Assembly: GCA_049613795.1 (NCBI GenBank)
Contig: JBMZCX010000014.1
Coordinates: 1 to 43,993 of the forward strand
Direction: 5' to 3'
Length of the DNA stretch: 43,993 bases
From: Thalassotalea_B sp049613795
GTDB lineage: Bacteria > Pseudomonadota > Gammaproteobacteria > Enterobacterales > Alteromonadaceae
The notes under the pieces were generated by a model. The model was not told the origin of the DNA, searched no databases, and worked only from the letters and a program-made list of their open reading frames with translations. This document shows positions 25,502 through 35,074 of the stretch, in pieces (the first letter of the stretch is position 1; every line of letters starts with the position of its first letter). The translations under genes were made by a program, and so were the position numbers.

Positions 25502-26953
25502 GTGCAAATAAAAAACATTGTTAGAATATTAGGTTTGTTAGTTACCTTATTAAGCGTAACTATGTTACCGCCTGCATTAATTTCATTGATTTATCGCGAT
25601 GGTGGCGGCGTTTCATTTTTAATGTCATTTGTTTTTTGTTTAGTTGCAGGTATTACGGCTTGGTACCCTTACCGAGACCAAAAAGGAGAGCTTAGAGCGC
25701 GCGAAGGTTTTCTCATTGTTGTTCTTTTTTGGACTGTACTTGCCAGCTTTTCAGCCATCCCGTTATTATTACTCGACACGCCTAACTTATCGGTTGCGGA
25801 TGCTTTTTTTGAATCTTTTTCGGGTTTAACGACTACAGGGGCAACTATTTTAACGAAAATAGATGGTTTACCTCATGCGGTACTATGGTATCGCCAGCAA
25901 TTACAGTGGCTAGGCGGTATGGGGATTATTGTTTTAGCGGTAGCTGTTTTACCTATGCTTGGTATTGGCGGTATGCAATTATATCGCGCAGAAACACCAG
26001 GGCCAGTAAAAGACTCTAAAATGACCCCGCGCATTGCTGATACCGCTAAACATTTATGGTTCATTTATTTAGGCTTAACGATTGCTTGTACTTTCAGTTA
26101 TTGGGCTGCGGGTATGAGTGGTTTTGATGCTATTTGTCATGCATTTTCAACCATTGCTATTGGTGGGTTTTCTACGCATGACGCTAGTATGGGATATTTT
26201 AATAGCCCATTAATAAACGTTATTTGTGTTTTCTTTTTATTAATTGCGGGAATTAATTTTGCTTTGCATTTTGCTGTGGTTCATAGCCGCTCTTTGCGTA
26301 GTTATTTTTATGACCCTGAATTTAAAGTCTTTATTGCTATTCAAGCGATATTGGTATTAATTTGCTTTGTAGTGTTGATCTCTAGCGGCACGATTGAATT
26401 TAGCTATGAAGCGTTTGATTTAGCTTTGTTTCAGGCTGTATCTATTAGTACAACCGCTGGCTTTGCAACCACGTCATTTTCTGAATGGCCAACATTACTA
26501 CCCGTATTACTTATTTTTTCAAGTTTTATTGGCGGCTGTGCAGGAAGTACGGGCGGTGGTATGAAAGTGGTTCGTGTTATTCTTCTTTATTTACAAGGTG
26601 TACGAGAGCTCAATAAGTTAGTTCATCCTAAAGCAATATTTACTATTAAATTGGGCACTAAAGCACTGCCCAATAGAGTTGTTGAAGCTATTTGGGGGTT
26701 TTTCTCTGCATATGCCGCCGTGTTTATTATTTGTATGTTACTGCTATTGGCTGCTGGTATGGACGATATTAGCGCATTCACTGCCGTTGCTGCCTGCTTG
26801 AATAATTTAGGGCCGGGTTTAGGTGAAGTTGCTGCTAACTTTGCCGCTATTAATGATTTTAGTAAATGGGTACTTATTATGGCGATGTTGTTTGGGCGAT
26901 TAGAAATATTTACCTTATTAGTATTATTTACGCCTGCATTTTGGCGTTCGTAG
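25502..26953 (+). CDS. trkH: Trk potassium uptake channel, transmembrane subunit
   Basis: Potassium-conducting membrane subunit of the Trk system, gated by the NAD/ATP-binding protein TrkA. The protein has 483 residues, the same as E. coli TrkH, and starts with GTG. Four membrane-pore-membrane repeats are present; selectivity loops can be seen as SFSGLTTTGATI, FSTIAIGGFSTHD, ISTTAGFATTSF and LNNLGPGLGE, each with the key glycine. Its partner trkA is also in this window but on the other strand, past a binding-protein gene. Confidence 0.97.
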   Translation: MQIKNIVRILGLLVTLLSVTMLPPALISLIYRDGGGVSFLMSFVFCLVAGITAWYPYRDQKGELRAREGFLIVVLFWTVLASFSAIPLLLLDTPNLSVADAFFESFSGLTTTGATILTKIDGLPHAVLWYRQQLQWLGGMGIIVLAVAVLPMLGIGGMQLYRAETPGPVKDSKMTPRIADTAKHLWFIYLGLTIACTFSYWAAGMSGFDAICHAFSTIAIGGFSTHDASMGYFNSPLINVICVFFLLIAGINFALHFAVVHSRSLRSYFYDPEFKVFIAIQAILVLICFVVLISSGTIEFSYEAFDLALFQAVSISTTAGFATTSFSEWPTLLPVLLIFSSFIGGCAGSTGGGMKVVRVILLYLQGVRELNKLVHPKAIFTIKLGTKALPNRVVEAIWGFFSAYAAVFIICMLLLLAAGMDDISAFTAVAACLNNLGPGLGEVAANFAAINDFSKWVLIMAMLFGRLEIFTLLVLFTPAFWRS

Positions 26954-27023
26954 CGGTACTGTGTAATAGTTACTTAAGTGATATAAGTGTTTTTTCACTA
27001 ATAATATTCGTTATGGGAATTCA

Positions 27024-27836
27024 ATGTTAATAAATATGAAAGATAAAGCTCAGCGAATACTACAGGGTATCATTGTATTTTTATTGTTGAGCGCTCAAGG
27101 TGTTTTTGCTCAGGTGCAATCAAAAGAATGCGAAGCCCCACTAGTTTTATCAACAAGTATGGATTGGTATCCCTACTTGTATGTTAATGGTGAAGGAAGA
27201 AGTACAGGCGCAGATGTTGAATTATTAAGAAAAATATTAGCTACAATGGGCTGTGAGCTTAGTGTTGTTCATTTTCCTGAACGCCGTTCAATATATGAGT
27301 TAAAAAAAGGTAATTTTGATGTTTGGTTAGGAGCAAGTTTAAATAAAGAAAGGGCTCTTCAATATTATTATTCAGCAGAGTACCGTCATGAAGTTAATAA
27401 ATTTGTTTATCAGAAATCAGATACCACTTTAGCTAAAGTGCTTAAGTTTCAAGATATTATAGCGTTGAATAAAATTATTGCGGTTAACTTAGCGGGTTGG
27501 TACGGTGAGGAAATAGAACGCTCTAAAAAACATCATAATAATTATATTTATAGCGAGACTGTCACAAAGCGTTTAAAAATGTTGAGTTTAAATAGAGTTG
27601 ATGTCGTGATGGACGACTATACGGTGTTGTGTAGTGAGCTTTCTCGCCAGCCAGATGAAAACCTTATCATTCATCCATTAGCTATATTTAAGACACCTAT
27701 TTATTACATGTTTAATAAAAAAACAGTTTCAGAAAACTTTGTCAATCAGTTTAATGCCGTGTTAGCAGAAATGAGAACTACAGGCCAATTAGATTCTCAC
27801 TTTGCTGAATTCTTTCCAAAAGGGTGTGATAAGTAA
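27024..27836 (+). CDS. Periplasmic solute-binding protein, family 3-like (orphan)
   Basis: Protein of 270 residues with a signal peptide (cut probably after GVFA, about residue 29) and the bilobed family-3 pattern: LVLSTSMDWYPYLYVNGEGR, GADVELLRKILATMGCEL, FDVWLGASLNKERALQYYYS, and RVDVVMDDYTV near the lobe crossover. Such proteins bind amino acids or related ligands. No permease or ATPase gene is nearby, so it may serve a transporter encoded elsewhere or a sensor; the ligand cannot be read from sequence. The ATG has GGGA six bases upstream. It lies between trkH and trkA, 70 bp after trkH, possibly on the trkH transcript. Confidence 0.75.
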   Translation: MLINMKDKAQRILQGIIVFLLLSAQGVFAQVQSKECEAPLVLSTSMDWYPYLYVNGEGRSTGADVELLRKILATMGCELSVVHFPERRSIYELKKGNFDVWLGASLNKERALQYYYSAEYRHEVNKFVYQKSDTTLAKVLKFQDIIALNKIIAVNLAGWYGEEIERSKKHHNNYIYSETVTKRLKMLSLNRVDVVMDDYTVLCSELSRQPDENLIIHPLAIFKTPIYYMFNKKTVSENFVNQFNAVLAEMRTTGQLDSHFAEFFPKGCDK

Positions 27837-27852
27837 GGCGCGTTATTAGTAT

Positions 27853-29232
27853 TTAATAAAACTGTAGCGGATCAACGCGAAATAGGTCTTCTACTTCAGA
27901 AATATATTTTTTACTTACTAAAAATAACACCACGTGATCTTCTGCTTGGATAACCGTATCCGAGTGAGCAATAACGACTTCGTTATCTCTAACAATTGCG
28001 CCAATAGTTGTACCTGGTGGTAGTTTGATTGAGGAAATAGCACAGCCAATAACTTTTGACGAAGCTTCGTTGCCTTTGGCAATTATTTCTATAGCCTCGG
28101 CTGCTCCACCACGCAAGCTATAAACATTATCTATGCTACCACGCCTAACGTGAGTTAATAGCGCCGATATGGTAGCGTGTTGAGGCGATACGGCAATATC
28201 TATATTACTGCCGTGCACTAAGTCAATATACGCACTGCGCTGTATTAGTACCATCGCCTTACGAACACCGAGCCTTTTTGCGAGTAATGACGACATAATG
28301 TTAGCTTCATCGTCATTTGTTACGGCAATAAATACATCAAATTGGTCAATATGTTCTTCCATCAATAATTCTTGATCTGACGAATCACCCACAAAGACTA
28401 AAGTTTCATTGAGTTCAGAAGCTAAATAGGCCGCCCGTTTTGGTGAGCGTTCAATTAATTTAACTTGATGATTTTTTTCTAACAGTCGGGCTAAGCCTGC
28501 ACCAATATTACCACCGCCGGCGATCATTATTTTTTTATAGGCAGGTTCAAGTTTTTGAAGCTCATTCATCACTGCACGAATATGAATGGTAGCAGCGATA
28601 AAAAATACCTCATCGTCTGCTTCAATTACTGTGGTGCCTAAGGGACGTATAGGTTTACCATTTCGATAAATGGCGGCTACACGGGTATCAATATTAGGTA
28701 TGTGCTCACGAAGTGTAGAAAGGGCATGGCCAACTAATAAACCGCCATAATAGGCCTTTACGGCAACTAAACTTACTTTTCCTTGAGCAAACTCTAAAAC
28801 TTGTAAGGCTCCAGGGTAATCAATTAAACGGGAAATATCTCTGGTTACGAGCTGTTCAGGTGCAATAACATGATCAACCGGTATATTTTCTGCCTGAAAG
28901 AGCTGCTCTTGGTATTTTAATATTTTTGCCGAGCGGATTCGGGCAATTTTTGTCGCCGTATGAAATAGCGAATAACAAATTTGGCAAGCGATCATATTCG
29001 TTGCATCGTCACTTGTCACCGCGATGACTAGCTCAGCATCTTCTGCGCCAGCTTTTTTTAAAATATCGGGATGAGAGCCATGACCAGTAACCACTTGTAA
29101 ATCCATTTTGTCTTGGAGTTCACGTAAAGTTTCACTGTTGTTGTCAATCAGCGTAATGTCATTATTTTCGCCAACAAGGTTTTCTGCTAGTGTGCCGCCA
29201 ACTTGTCCTGCGCCAATTATTATTATTTTCAT
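27853..29232 (-). CDS. trkA: Trk potassium uptake regulatory subunit TrkA
   Basis: Cytoplasmic gating ring of the Trk potassium channel, binding NAD(H) and adenine nucleotides. The protein has 459 residues (E. coli 458) with two RCK units: nucleotide folds start IIIGAGQVGGTLAENL (3-18) and IMIAGGGNIGAGLARLL, each followed by a TrkA-C domain. Its ATG overlaps the rsmB stop by 4 bp (ATGA), so the two are translationally coupled. It is the last gene of def-fmt-rsmB-trkA, the same order as in E. coli. Confidence 0.98.
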   Translation of the reverse strand: MKIIIIGAGQVGGTLAENLVGENNDITLIDNNSETLRELQDKMDLQVVTGHGSHPDILKKAGAEDAELVIAVTSDDATNMIACQICYSLFHTATKIARIRSAKILKYQEQLFQAENIPVDHVIAPEQLVTRDISRLIDYPGALQVLEFAQGKVSLVAVKAYYGGLLVGHALSTLREHIPNIDTRVAAIYRNGKPIRPLGTTVIEADDEVFFIAATIHIRAVMNELQKLEPAYKKIMIAGGGNIGAGLARLLEKNHQVKLIERSPKRAAYLASELNETLVFVGDSSDQELLMEEHIDQFDVFIAVTNDDEANIMSSLLAKRLGVRKAMVLIQRSAYIDLVHGSNIDIAVSPQHATISALLTHVRRGSIDNVYSLRGGAAEAIEIIAKGNEASSKVIGCAISSIKLPPGTTIGAIVRDNEVVIAHSDTVIQAEDHVVLFLVSKKYISEVEDLFRVDPLQFY

Positions 29233-30524
29233 TTGCTGCCGCTAGTTTTTTTTATTAACGCGTAATAAAAGCCGTCCATATTGTCTTGCCCTGATAATAT
29301 TTGCCAGCCGGTTGCTTGGTTTTTATCAATACTGATCAGTTCTGCGTTTGGTGTTTCATCAATAAAACGTTGAACTTGTTGACTGTTTTCTTCAGGTAAA
29401 ATACTACATGTTGCATAAAGCAAAGTACCATTGGGTTTAAGTAAAGACCAACAATTTTTCAAAATTTGTTGCTGTAATTGAGTGAGTACTTCGATGTCTG
29501 TGGATTTTCGTAGCCACTTAATGTCTGGATGACGGCGAATTACTCCCGTGCCCGAACAAGGGGCATCTAATAGAATTCGATCAAATTGATTACCGTCCCA
29601 CCAGTCTTGTTTTGCGGCATCTGCGGCAACAACATCGGCAGTTAAATGTAAACGCGCTAGGTTTTCTTCTACTCGCGCTAAACGGCTTTCTTCAATATCA
29701 ATGGCTGTCATTTTACCAATTGCAGGCGTGCGTTCTAATATATGACAGGTTTTTCCGCCAGGAGCGGCGCAACAATCGAGTACATTATCACTTGGTTGGC
29801 AATTGAGTAAAATGGCCGCTTGTTGTGCGGCACCGTCTTGAATAGAGACATGACCAAGTTCGAAACCAGGTAATTGATATACATCAACTGCTTTGGCTAA
29901 CAATATTGCCCCCGAAGCTTCATCAACATCGTTAAATTCAATGTTGGCTTCGGTTAATAACGCTAAATATTGTTTAATACTATGGTGTTGGCAATTAACA
30001 CGGATCCACATCGGAGGTTTTATTTGGTTGGCGGCTAAAATTCCTTGCCAATCATTAGGGTAGCCCGCTTTTAATTTTTTTATAAACCAGCCTGGGTGGT
30101 TATACTTAATGGCATCAGCAAGTTCGACATCGGCTTCAGATGTTTCTTTACGTAAAAAGTTGCGTAAAACAGCATTTACTAAGCCTTTTAGGTGGTTACA
30201 TTTTAGTGCTGGGCAGGCGGCTACCGTTTCTGCCACACAGGCATGATCAGGAATACGCATATATTTCAGTTGGTATATACCCACTAATATAAGAAAATGG
30301 GCACCCCGCTGTTTACCGACTAAGGGTTTGTCCATTAGTTGGCGAACTTCATTTTCTAACTCAGGTAGAACACGGAGTACGCCGTAACAGCATTCCTGTA
30401 ATAATCCTTTATCTTTCGGATCAATTTTACTGATTTGTAAGGGTAACTCATCGCCTAAACTACGACCTTTGTCAATTACTGCAAATATACACTTTGCGGC
30501 AGCAGCTCTTATATTTACAGCCAT
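29229..30524 (-). CDS. rsmB: 16S rRNA (cytosine-967-C5)-methyltransferase
   Basis: Methylates C967 of 16S rRNA using S-adenosylmethionine. The protein has 431 residues (E. coli 429). An N-terminal NusB-like RNA-binding domain (about 1-135) precedes the catalytic domain. SAM-binding motif LDCCAAPGGKTCHILE (249-264), the catalytic pair C323 in APCSGTG and C373 in ATCS, and HPDIKWLR are intact. Its start overlaps the fmt stop by 1 bp and its stop overlaps trkA by 4 bp. Confidence 0.98.
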   Translation of the reverse strand: MAVNIRAAAAKCIFAVIDKGRSLGDELPLQISKIDPKDKGLLQECCYGVLRVLPELENEVRQLMDKPLVGKQRGAHFLILVGIYQLKYMRIPDHACVAETVAACPALKCNHLKGLVNAVLRNFLRKETSEADVELADAIKYNHPGWFIKKLKAGYPNDWQGILAANQIKPPMWIRVNCQHHSIKQYLALLTEANIEFNDVDEASGAILLAKAVDVYQLPGFELGHVSIQDGAAQQAAILLNCQPSDNVLDCCAAPGGKTCHILERTPAIGKMTAIDIEESRLARVEENLARLHLTADVVAADAAKQDWWDGNQFDRILLDAPCSGTGVIRRHPDIKWLRKSTDIEVLTQLQQQILKNCWSLLKPNGTLLYATCSILPEENSQQVQRFIDETPNAELISIDKNQATGWQILSGQDNMDGFYYALIKKTSGSK

Positions 30525-31498
30525 TATTGAATAATACCTTTAATTGATGAGCCGACTCTAAACCAATCGGCGCGAGCATTTAAAATATCTTGGCATGGAA
30601 GGGCTTTTTTTCCAGGAAGTTGTAATACTTCAAGCCTTAATGCATTTTCAGCTGCGGCAACAACAATGCCGTTTTTATCTGCAGACAATACAGTACCTGC
30701 TACTTGAGCATGATCGATATGTTCAACACTTGCTTGCCAGACACGAATTCTATGTTCAGTGTTGTTATTATCGCTGAAAGTAAATTGGGCAACGGGCCAC
30801 GGAATGTAAGCTCTGAGTTTACGGTGTAATGTTGTTGCAGGTAGTTGCCAATCTAACTCTGCTTCACGTTTATCAAGCTTTGCGGCATAGGTTGCTTGAT
30901 TATTATCCTGTGGTACCGATGTATGCTTGTTTTTGGCCATCAATGCTAAGGTGTTAAGTAGTGCTGTGGGGCCTAATTCGGCAAGTGCTTGATAAATACT
31001 GGCACTGGTATCTTGATCAGTAATGTCGCAAGTGGCGGTTAATATCATGTCTCCTGTATCAAGACCTTTGTCCATTTGCATTATGGTAACACCCGTTGTT
31101 GCATCACCAGCCTCAACGGCACGCTGAATAGGTGCAGCGCCTCGCCATTTAGGCAAAATAGAGCCATGCACATTAATACAACCTAATCTCGGGCTATTTA
31201 AAATAACTTCAGGCAACAATAAACCGTAAGCGACAACTACCATAACATCAGCCTGATAATTGGCCAAAGCCTCCTGATCTGCCGTGGCTTTAAAGTTCAC
31301 GGGTTGCTCTACGGTTAAGTTATGCTCAAGGGCAAGTAATTTTGTTGCACACGCGGTGAGTTTTTTACCTCGGCCCGCTGGTTTGTCTGGCGGGCAATAG
31401 ACTGCAACCACATTGTGAGGTGAGTCAATTAATGCTTGTAAGTGCTGGGCGGCAAAATCAGGCGTACCAGCAAATATAATATTTAAAGGTGTAGACAT
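30524..31498 (-). CDS. fmt: Methionyl-tRNA formyltransferase
   Basis: Formylates the initiator Met-tRNA with 10-formyl-tetrahydrofolate. The protein has 324 residues (E. coli 315). N-terminal IIFAGTPDFAAQHLQAL, the folate and catalytic residues N109 and H111 in NVHGSILPKWRGAAPIQ, and D147 in MDKGLDTGD agree with the family. The C-terminal OB-fold domain that holds the tRNA acceptor end is complete. It follows def by 42 bp, pairing formylation with deformylation in one operon. Confidence 0.98.
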   Translation of the reverse strand: MSTPLNIIFAGTPDFAAQHLQALIDSPHNVVAVYCPPDKPAGRGKKLTACATKLLALEHNLTVEQPVNFKATADQEALANYQADVMVVVAYGLLLPEVILNSPRLGCINVHGSILPKWRGAAPIQRAVEAGDATTGVTIMQMDKGLDTGDMILTATCDITDQDTSASIYQALAELGPTALLNTLALMAKNKHTSVPQDNNQATYAAKLDKREAELDWQLPATTLHRKLRAYIPWPVAQFTFSDNNNTEHRIRVWQASVEHIDHAQVAGTVLSADKNGIVVAAAENALRLEVLQLPGKKALPCQDILNARADWFRVGSSIKGIIQ

Positions 31499-31540
31499 AA
31501 GTTAAATAGTTAATCTCAGGTTGTTAATAATAATTCAAAA

Positions 31541-32053
31541 TTATTTAGCGTCAGCCAGCTTCGCTTCTTTTTCTAACTTAGTTTGTATCCGCTTTCTCTT
31601 TAACGGAGAAAGGTAATCAACAAATAACACACCTTTTAAGTGGTCTAATTCATGTTGAATACAAATGCCAAGTAATTCTTCAGCGTCTAACTCAAAAGAA
31701 TTTCCGTCAATGTCTAACGCCTTCACGGTAACTTTTGTGTATCGATCAACTTTTGCATAACAGCCAGGAACAGATAAACAACCTTCTTCGTTGATCATTG
31801 TTTCATCGTTATGTTTAATTATTTCAGGGTTAATAAGCACATAGGACTGCTCTTTATCTTCTGAAACATCCATCACAACAATTTGCTGGTGAATATTAAC
31901 TTGCGTTGCCGCTAAGCCAACACCATTTTCAGCATACATAGTGTCGAACATGTCGCTTACTATTGCTTTAATATTGTCATTAACTTCTGTTACAGGAGTC
32001 GCTTTTGTTCGTAAACGTGGGTCTGGAAATCTTAATACAGGTAATATAGCCAT
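31541..32053 (-). CDS. def: Peptide deformylase
   Basis: Iron-dependent hydrolase that removes the formyl group from new proteins. The protein has 170 residues (E. coli 169). The three family motifs are present: GVGLAATQ (44-51), EEGCLSVP (89-96, metal ligand C92) and HELDH (134-138, ligands H134 and H138, catalytic E135). First gene of def-fmt-rsmB-trkA; it diverges from the LysM protein gene, and the 116-bp gap should hold both promoters. Confidence 0.98.
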   Translation of the reverse strand: MAILPVLRFPDPRLRTKATPVTEVNDNIKAIVSDMFDTMYAENGVGLAATQVNIHQQIVVMDVSEDKEQSYVLINPEIIKHNDETMINEEGCLSVPGCYAKVDRYTKVTVKALDIDGNSFELDAEELLGICIQHELDHLKGVLFVDYLSPLKRKRIQTKLEKEAKLADAK

Positions 32054-32071
32054 AATTCTTTAAAAGAGTTC

Positions 32072-32083
32072 GCGAAAATTCGC
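32072..32083. repeat. Inverted repeat between def and the LysM gene
   Basis: GCGAA-AA-TTCGC, five-base arms, in the divergent gap and close to the def start. It may be an operator or part of the def leader; no protein can be assigned. Confidence 0.35.
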
Positions 32084-32169
32084 ATAGAGTGTTATGTTTC
32101 AATTTTAGCCATTAAATTAAATTAATAATAGTGGTTTAGGATAAATGCTAAAAGATTAGGCAGGAAAGC

Positions 32170-33288
32170 ATGATAAAAAAATTAATTTTAACGGTAGTTT
32201 GCATTCTTTTACCCAATATCGCCTTAGCTGACGAGGTGCTATTGCAAAAAAATGCGCCGAGTAAGTATGTAGTGAAAAAAGGAGATACATTGTGGGATAT
32301 TTCCGGTGTGTTTTTAGAGCAACCTTGGTTATGGCCTAAAATTTGGCGGCTGAACCCTGATATAGAGAATCCTCATTTAATTTATCCAGGCGATGAATTA
32401 AGTTTGGTTTATGACGAAAATGGTCAACCCATGTTAGTTAAATCTGATGATGTTGATCAAGTAGCATCTAAAAGTAAACCGTCGTACAAATGGTCGCCTA
32501 AGGGACGCATTCAGCTTAAAGAACAAAACCCTGTTACGTCGTTGCCATTACACGTTATTGCACCGTTTGTTAAATATGACACCATTTTGTCGGCACAAGA
32601 TGTTAAAAGTGCTCCGTATGTATTAGGCAATGAAGAGGGCTACAAATCAAATGTTGATGGTTTTAAAGCCTATATCAATGGTGATTTAACTACTGGTAAA
32701 TCTTACGCTATTTATAAAAAAGGGCGTGAAATTATTGACCCTGAAACCAAGCAAGTAATAGCGTTTCACGCAACCTTGGTCGGTTCAGGTAAAGCATTAC
32801 GCGCTGGAGACAAGGCAAATAAAGAGCCTGCGACCTTATTTGTTGAAGGGGCAACTCGTGAAATTCGCGCGACAGATATTGTAAAACCAGTAAATGAAGG
32901 GCAGCTACTGCCATCATTATTTACTATGCAAGCACCCGCGGATGGCGTTAGTGGTAGTATTATTGAAACATCTTCAGGCTTGAGAGAATTCGGTAAGTTA
33001 GAGGTTGTTTATTTAAACCGTGGTGCAACACATGCAGTTAAGCAAGGTGATATTTTAACAATCAAGCGTTTAAGCCCTGGTGTTATTGAAACGGATAAGG
33101 GGCCTGAATACGTTAAAGATGCTTCTCGTTGGGTTAAGTTATCATCAGATGTTAATTCCTCTTATAAAATGCCAACCGAAACTATTGGTCAAATGATGGT
33201 ATTTAAAGTATTTGATGAGATTAGCATGGCGTTAATTTTAAATTCTGAAAAACCGTTGAAGCTTCAGGACACTTTTTCAGCGCCATAG
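32170..33288 (+). CDS. LysM domain protein, TsaP-like (type IV pilus secretin-associated)
   Basis: Periplasmic protein of 372 residues. A signal peptide (1-20, cut at ALA-DE) is followed by one LysM peptidoglycan-binding domain at about 32-80 (YVVKKGDTLWDISGVFLEQP through IYPGDELSLVY), and a long C-terminal part without a motif I can name. Proteins of this layout encoded between def and dprA (PA0020 in Pseudomonas aeruginosa) are homologues of TsaP, which anchors the type IV pilus secretin PilQ to peptidoglycan in Neisseria. The match rests on layout and gene position. AGGA precedes the ATG. The gene is 45 bp before dprA. Confidence 0.75.
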   Translation: MIKKLILTVVCILLPNIALADEVLLQKNAPSKYVVKKGDTLWDISGVFLEQPWLWPKIWRLNPDIENPHLIYPGDELSLVYDENGQPMLVKSDDVDQVASKSKPSYKWSPKGRIQLKEQNPVTSLPLHVIAPFVKYDTILSAQDVKSAPYVLGNEEGYKSNVDGFKAYINGDLTTGKSYAIYKKGREIIDPETKQVIAFHATLVGSGKALRAGDKANKEPATLFVEGATREIRATDIVKPVNEGQLLPSLFTMQAPADGVSGSIIETSSGLREFGKLEVVYLNRGATHAVKQGDILTIKRLSPGVIETDKGPEYVKDASRWVKLSSDVNSSYKMPTETIGQMMVFKVFDEISMALILNSEKPLKLQDTFSAP

Positions 33289-33353
33289 TTTTTTGTAGGC
33301 TATAGTTATAGCTTTCGCGTGGTACTAAACGCTTGCTCTTAAGGAGAAGACAA

Positions 33354-34484
33354 GTGAAAAACTTAAATGCCAGTAGCCAGCAACAATCTACATCTCGTTA
33401 CTGGCTAGCTTTAAAGCTAATCCCTCGATTATCGGTTCATAAAAAGCTCGACTTAGTTAGCCATTATGGTGTTGTTGAGCTTTTTACTAATCTTTCTATT
33501 ACCAAAAATTTAGCATTAACTCCTAAGCAGTATGACGGCTTTGCTTCGCCTAACTGGCAAAAAATTAATCTTATTCTTGAACAAACAAAACATTGTGGTG
33601 CTGAAATTGTTTGTTTTGACGATAAATATTACCCTTTGTTGCTAAAAGAAATTTATGATCCGCCGCTGGTACTTTTTGTTAAAGGTAATTTAGTCAACCT
33701 AATTGCAGATCAAATTGCGTTGGTTGGTAGTCGAAATGCCAGTATACAAGGGCGAGAAACGGCGCAGCGCTTTGCTCAAGAGTTGGCACAGCATGGTGCG
33801 GTTATTACAAGTGGTTTAGCATTAGGTATTGATGCCGCTGCTCATAAGGGGGCGTTAAACATTAATGCTCCAACAATTGCTGTTATTGCTACAGGTATTG
33901 ATAAAGTGTATCCATCACGACATAAAACTTTAGCAAAAAATATACTGGCGGTTGAAGGCACTATCGTTAGTGAATTTTTACCCGGAACACCTCCAAAAAC
34001 AGGGCACTTTCCAAAGCGAAATCGTATTATTAGTGGTATGAGCCATGGTGTATTGGTGGTTGAAGCAGAAATTAAAAGCGGTTCGTTAATTACAGCGCGT
34101 AGTGCCTTAGATCAAAACAGGTCTGTGTTTGCTATTCCGGGCAGTATCTATCATCAAAATGTATTAGGCTGTCATTGGCTAATTAAACAAGGGGCTAAAT
34201 TAGTTGATGATATTGCCGATATAAAAGAAGAAATGAATTTTTTACAAGAAAACAGTCTACACTTAAGTGTAAACAAAGAGAAAGCAAAAGAGTCAGAAAA
34301 AAGTTGTGTTCAAGACTTGTGTAACGATTCATTGTTAGCTAGTGTGGGTTATGAAATCACTCCCGTAGATATGGTGGTTTCTCGGAGTAAACTACCCACA
34401 GATGTAGTGTTAACCCGATTGACAATGCTTGAGCTTAGAGGTCTGGTATCTGCGGTACCGGGAGGCTACCTGAAATTGAAATAG
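33354..34484 (+). CDS. dprA: DNA processing protein DprA (Smf)
   Basis: Binds incoming single-stranded DNA during natural transformation and loads RecA. I use the GTG at 33354, with AAGGAG seven bases upstream, giving 376 residues; an in-frame TTG at 33333 lies before that ribosome site. An N-terminal SAM-like helical domain is followed by the Rossmann-like core: LVGSRNASIQGRETAQRFAQ, GAVITSGLALGIDAAAHKGAL, FPKRNRIISGMSHGVLVVEA, and SGSLITARSALDQNR. A C-terminal winged-helix-like domain ends in LVSAVPGGYLKLK. smg follows after 9 bp. Confidence 0.97.
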   Translation: MKNLNASSQQQSTSRYWLALKLIPRLSVHKKLDLVSHYGVVELFTNLSITKNLALTPKQYDGFASPNWQKINLILEQTKHCGAEIVCFDDKYYPLLLKEIYDPPLVLFVKGNLVNLIADQIALVGSRNASIQGRETAQRFAQELAQHGAVITSGLALGIDAAAHKGALNINAPTIAVIATGIDKVYPSRHKTLAKNILAVEGTIVSEFLPGTPPKTGHFPKRNRIISGMSHGVLVVEAEIKSGSLITARSALDQNRSVFAIPGSIYHQNVLGCHWLIKQGAKLVDDIADIKEEMNFLQENSLHLSVNKEKAKESEKSCVQDLCNDSLLASVGYEITPVDMVVSRSKLPTDVVLTRLTMLELRGLVSAVPGGYLKLK

Positions 34485-34493
34485 GGGCTAGTT

Positions 34494-34967
34494 ATGTTTG
34501 ATATCTTGATGTACCTTTTTGAAAACTATATTCATAGTGAAGCCGAAGTCATGGTTGATCATGACATACTTACCGATGAACTTACCCGTGCAGGCTTTCA
34601 TCAAGACGAAATATATAAAGCATTAGCATGGTTAGAAAAACTTGCCGCACTGCAAGATACCGATGCGTACCCCTATTTAACACGTGTGGGGCATAAGTCA
34701 TTCCGCATTTATACGACAGAAGAAAAACAACTACTTGATGTTGAATGCCGTGGATTTTTATTATTCTTAGAGCAAGTAAACGTACTCGACTTTACTACGA
34801 GAGAAATGGTAGTTGATAGGGTGATGGAACTTGATACTAAGTTCTTTTCTATCGATGATTTGAAATGGGTTGTACTGATGGTGTTATTTAATGTGCCAGG
34901 TAAAGAAAGTGCGTACTCACAAATGGAAGATTTAATTTTTGATGAGCAAGAAGGGCCATCGCATTAA
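34494..34967 (+). CDS. smg: Smg protein (DUF494)
   Basis: Conserved protein of 157 residues, the same as E. coli Smg, of unknown function. It shows the family start MFDILMYLFENYIHSEAEV, the aromatic motif YTTEEKQLLDVECRGFLLFL and the end LKWVVLMVLFNVPGKE. It is almost always next to dprA, here 9 bp downstream. The product is acidic and has no membrane segment or signal peptide. A terminator follows. Confidence 0.95.
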   Translation: MFDILMYLFENYIHSEAEVMVDHDILTDELTRAGFHQDEIYKALAWLEKLAALQDTDAYPYLTRVGHKSFRIYTTEEKQLLDVECRGFLLFLEQVNVLDFTTREMVVDRVMELDTKFFSIDDLKWVVLMVLFNVPGKESAYSQMEDLIFDEQEGPSH

Positions 34968-35002
34968 GTGTTATTAATAATATAATCATTTGTTGAATAA
35001 AT

Positions 35003-35026
35003 AGGCTGCGCGAGTAGCCTTTTTTT
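35003..35026 (+). terminator. Rho-independent terminator after smg
   Basis: Seven-base stem AGGCTGC / GTAGCCT (one G-U pair) with a GCGA tetraloop, then seven T counting the end of the stem. It lies 35 bp past smg and ends the LysM-dprA-smg unit. Confidence 0.8.
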
Positions 35027-35074
35027 GTGGCATAATGACACTATTAACCGCAATAAAAAGTATTACGTTTATTC

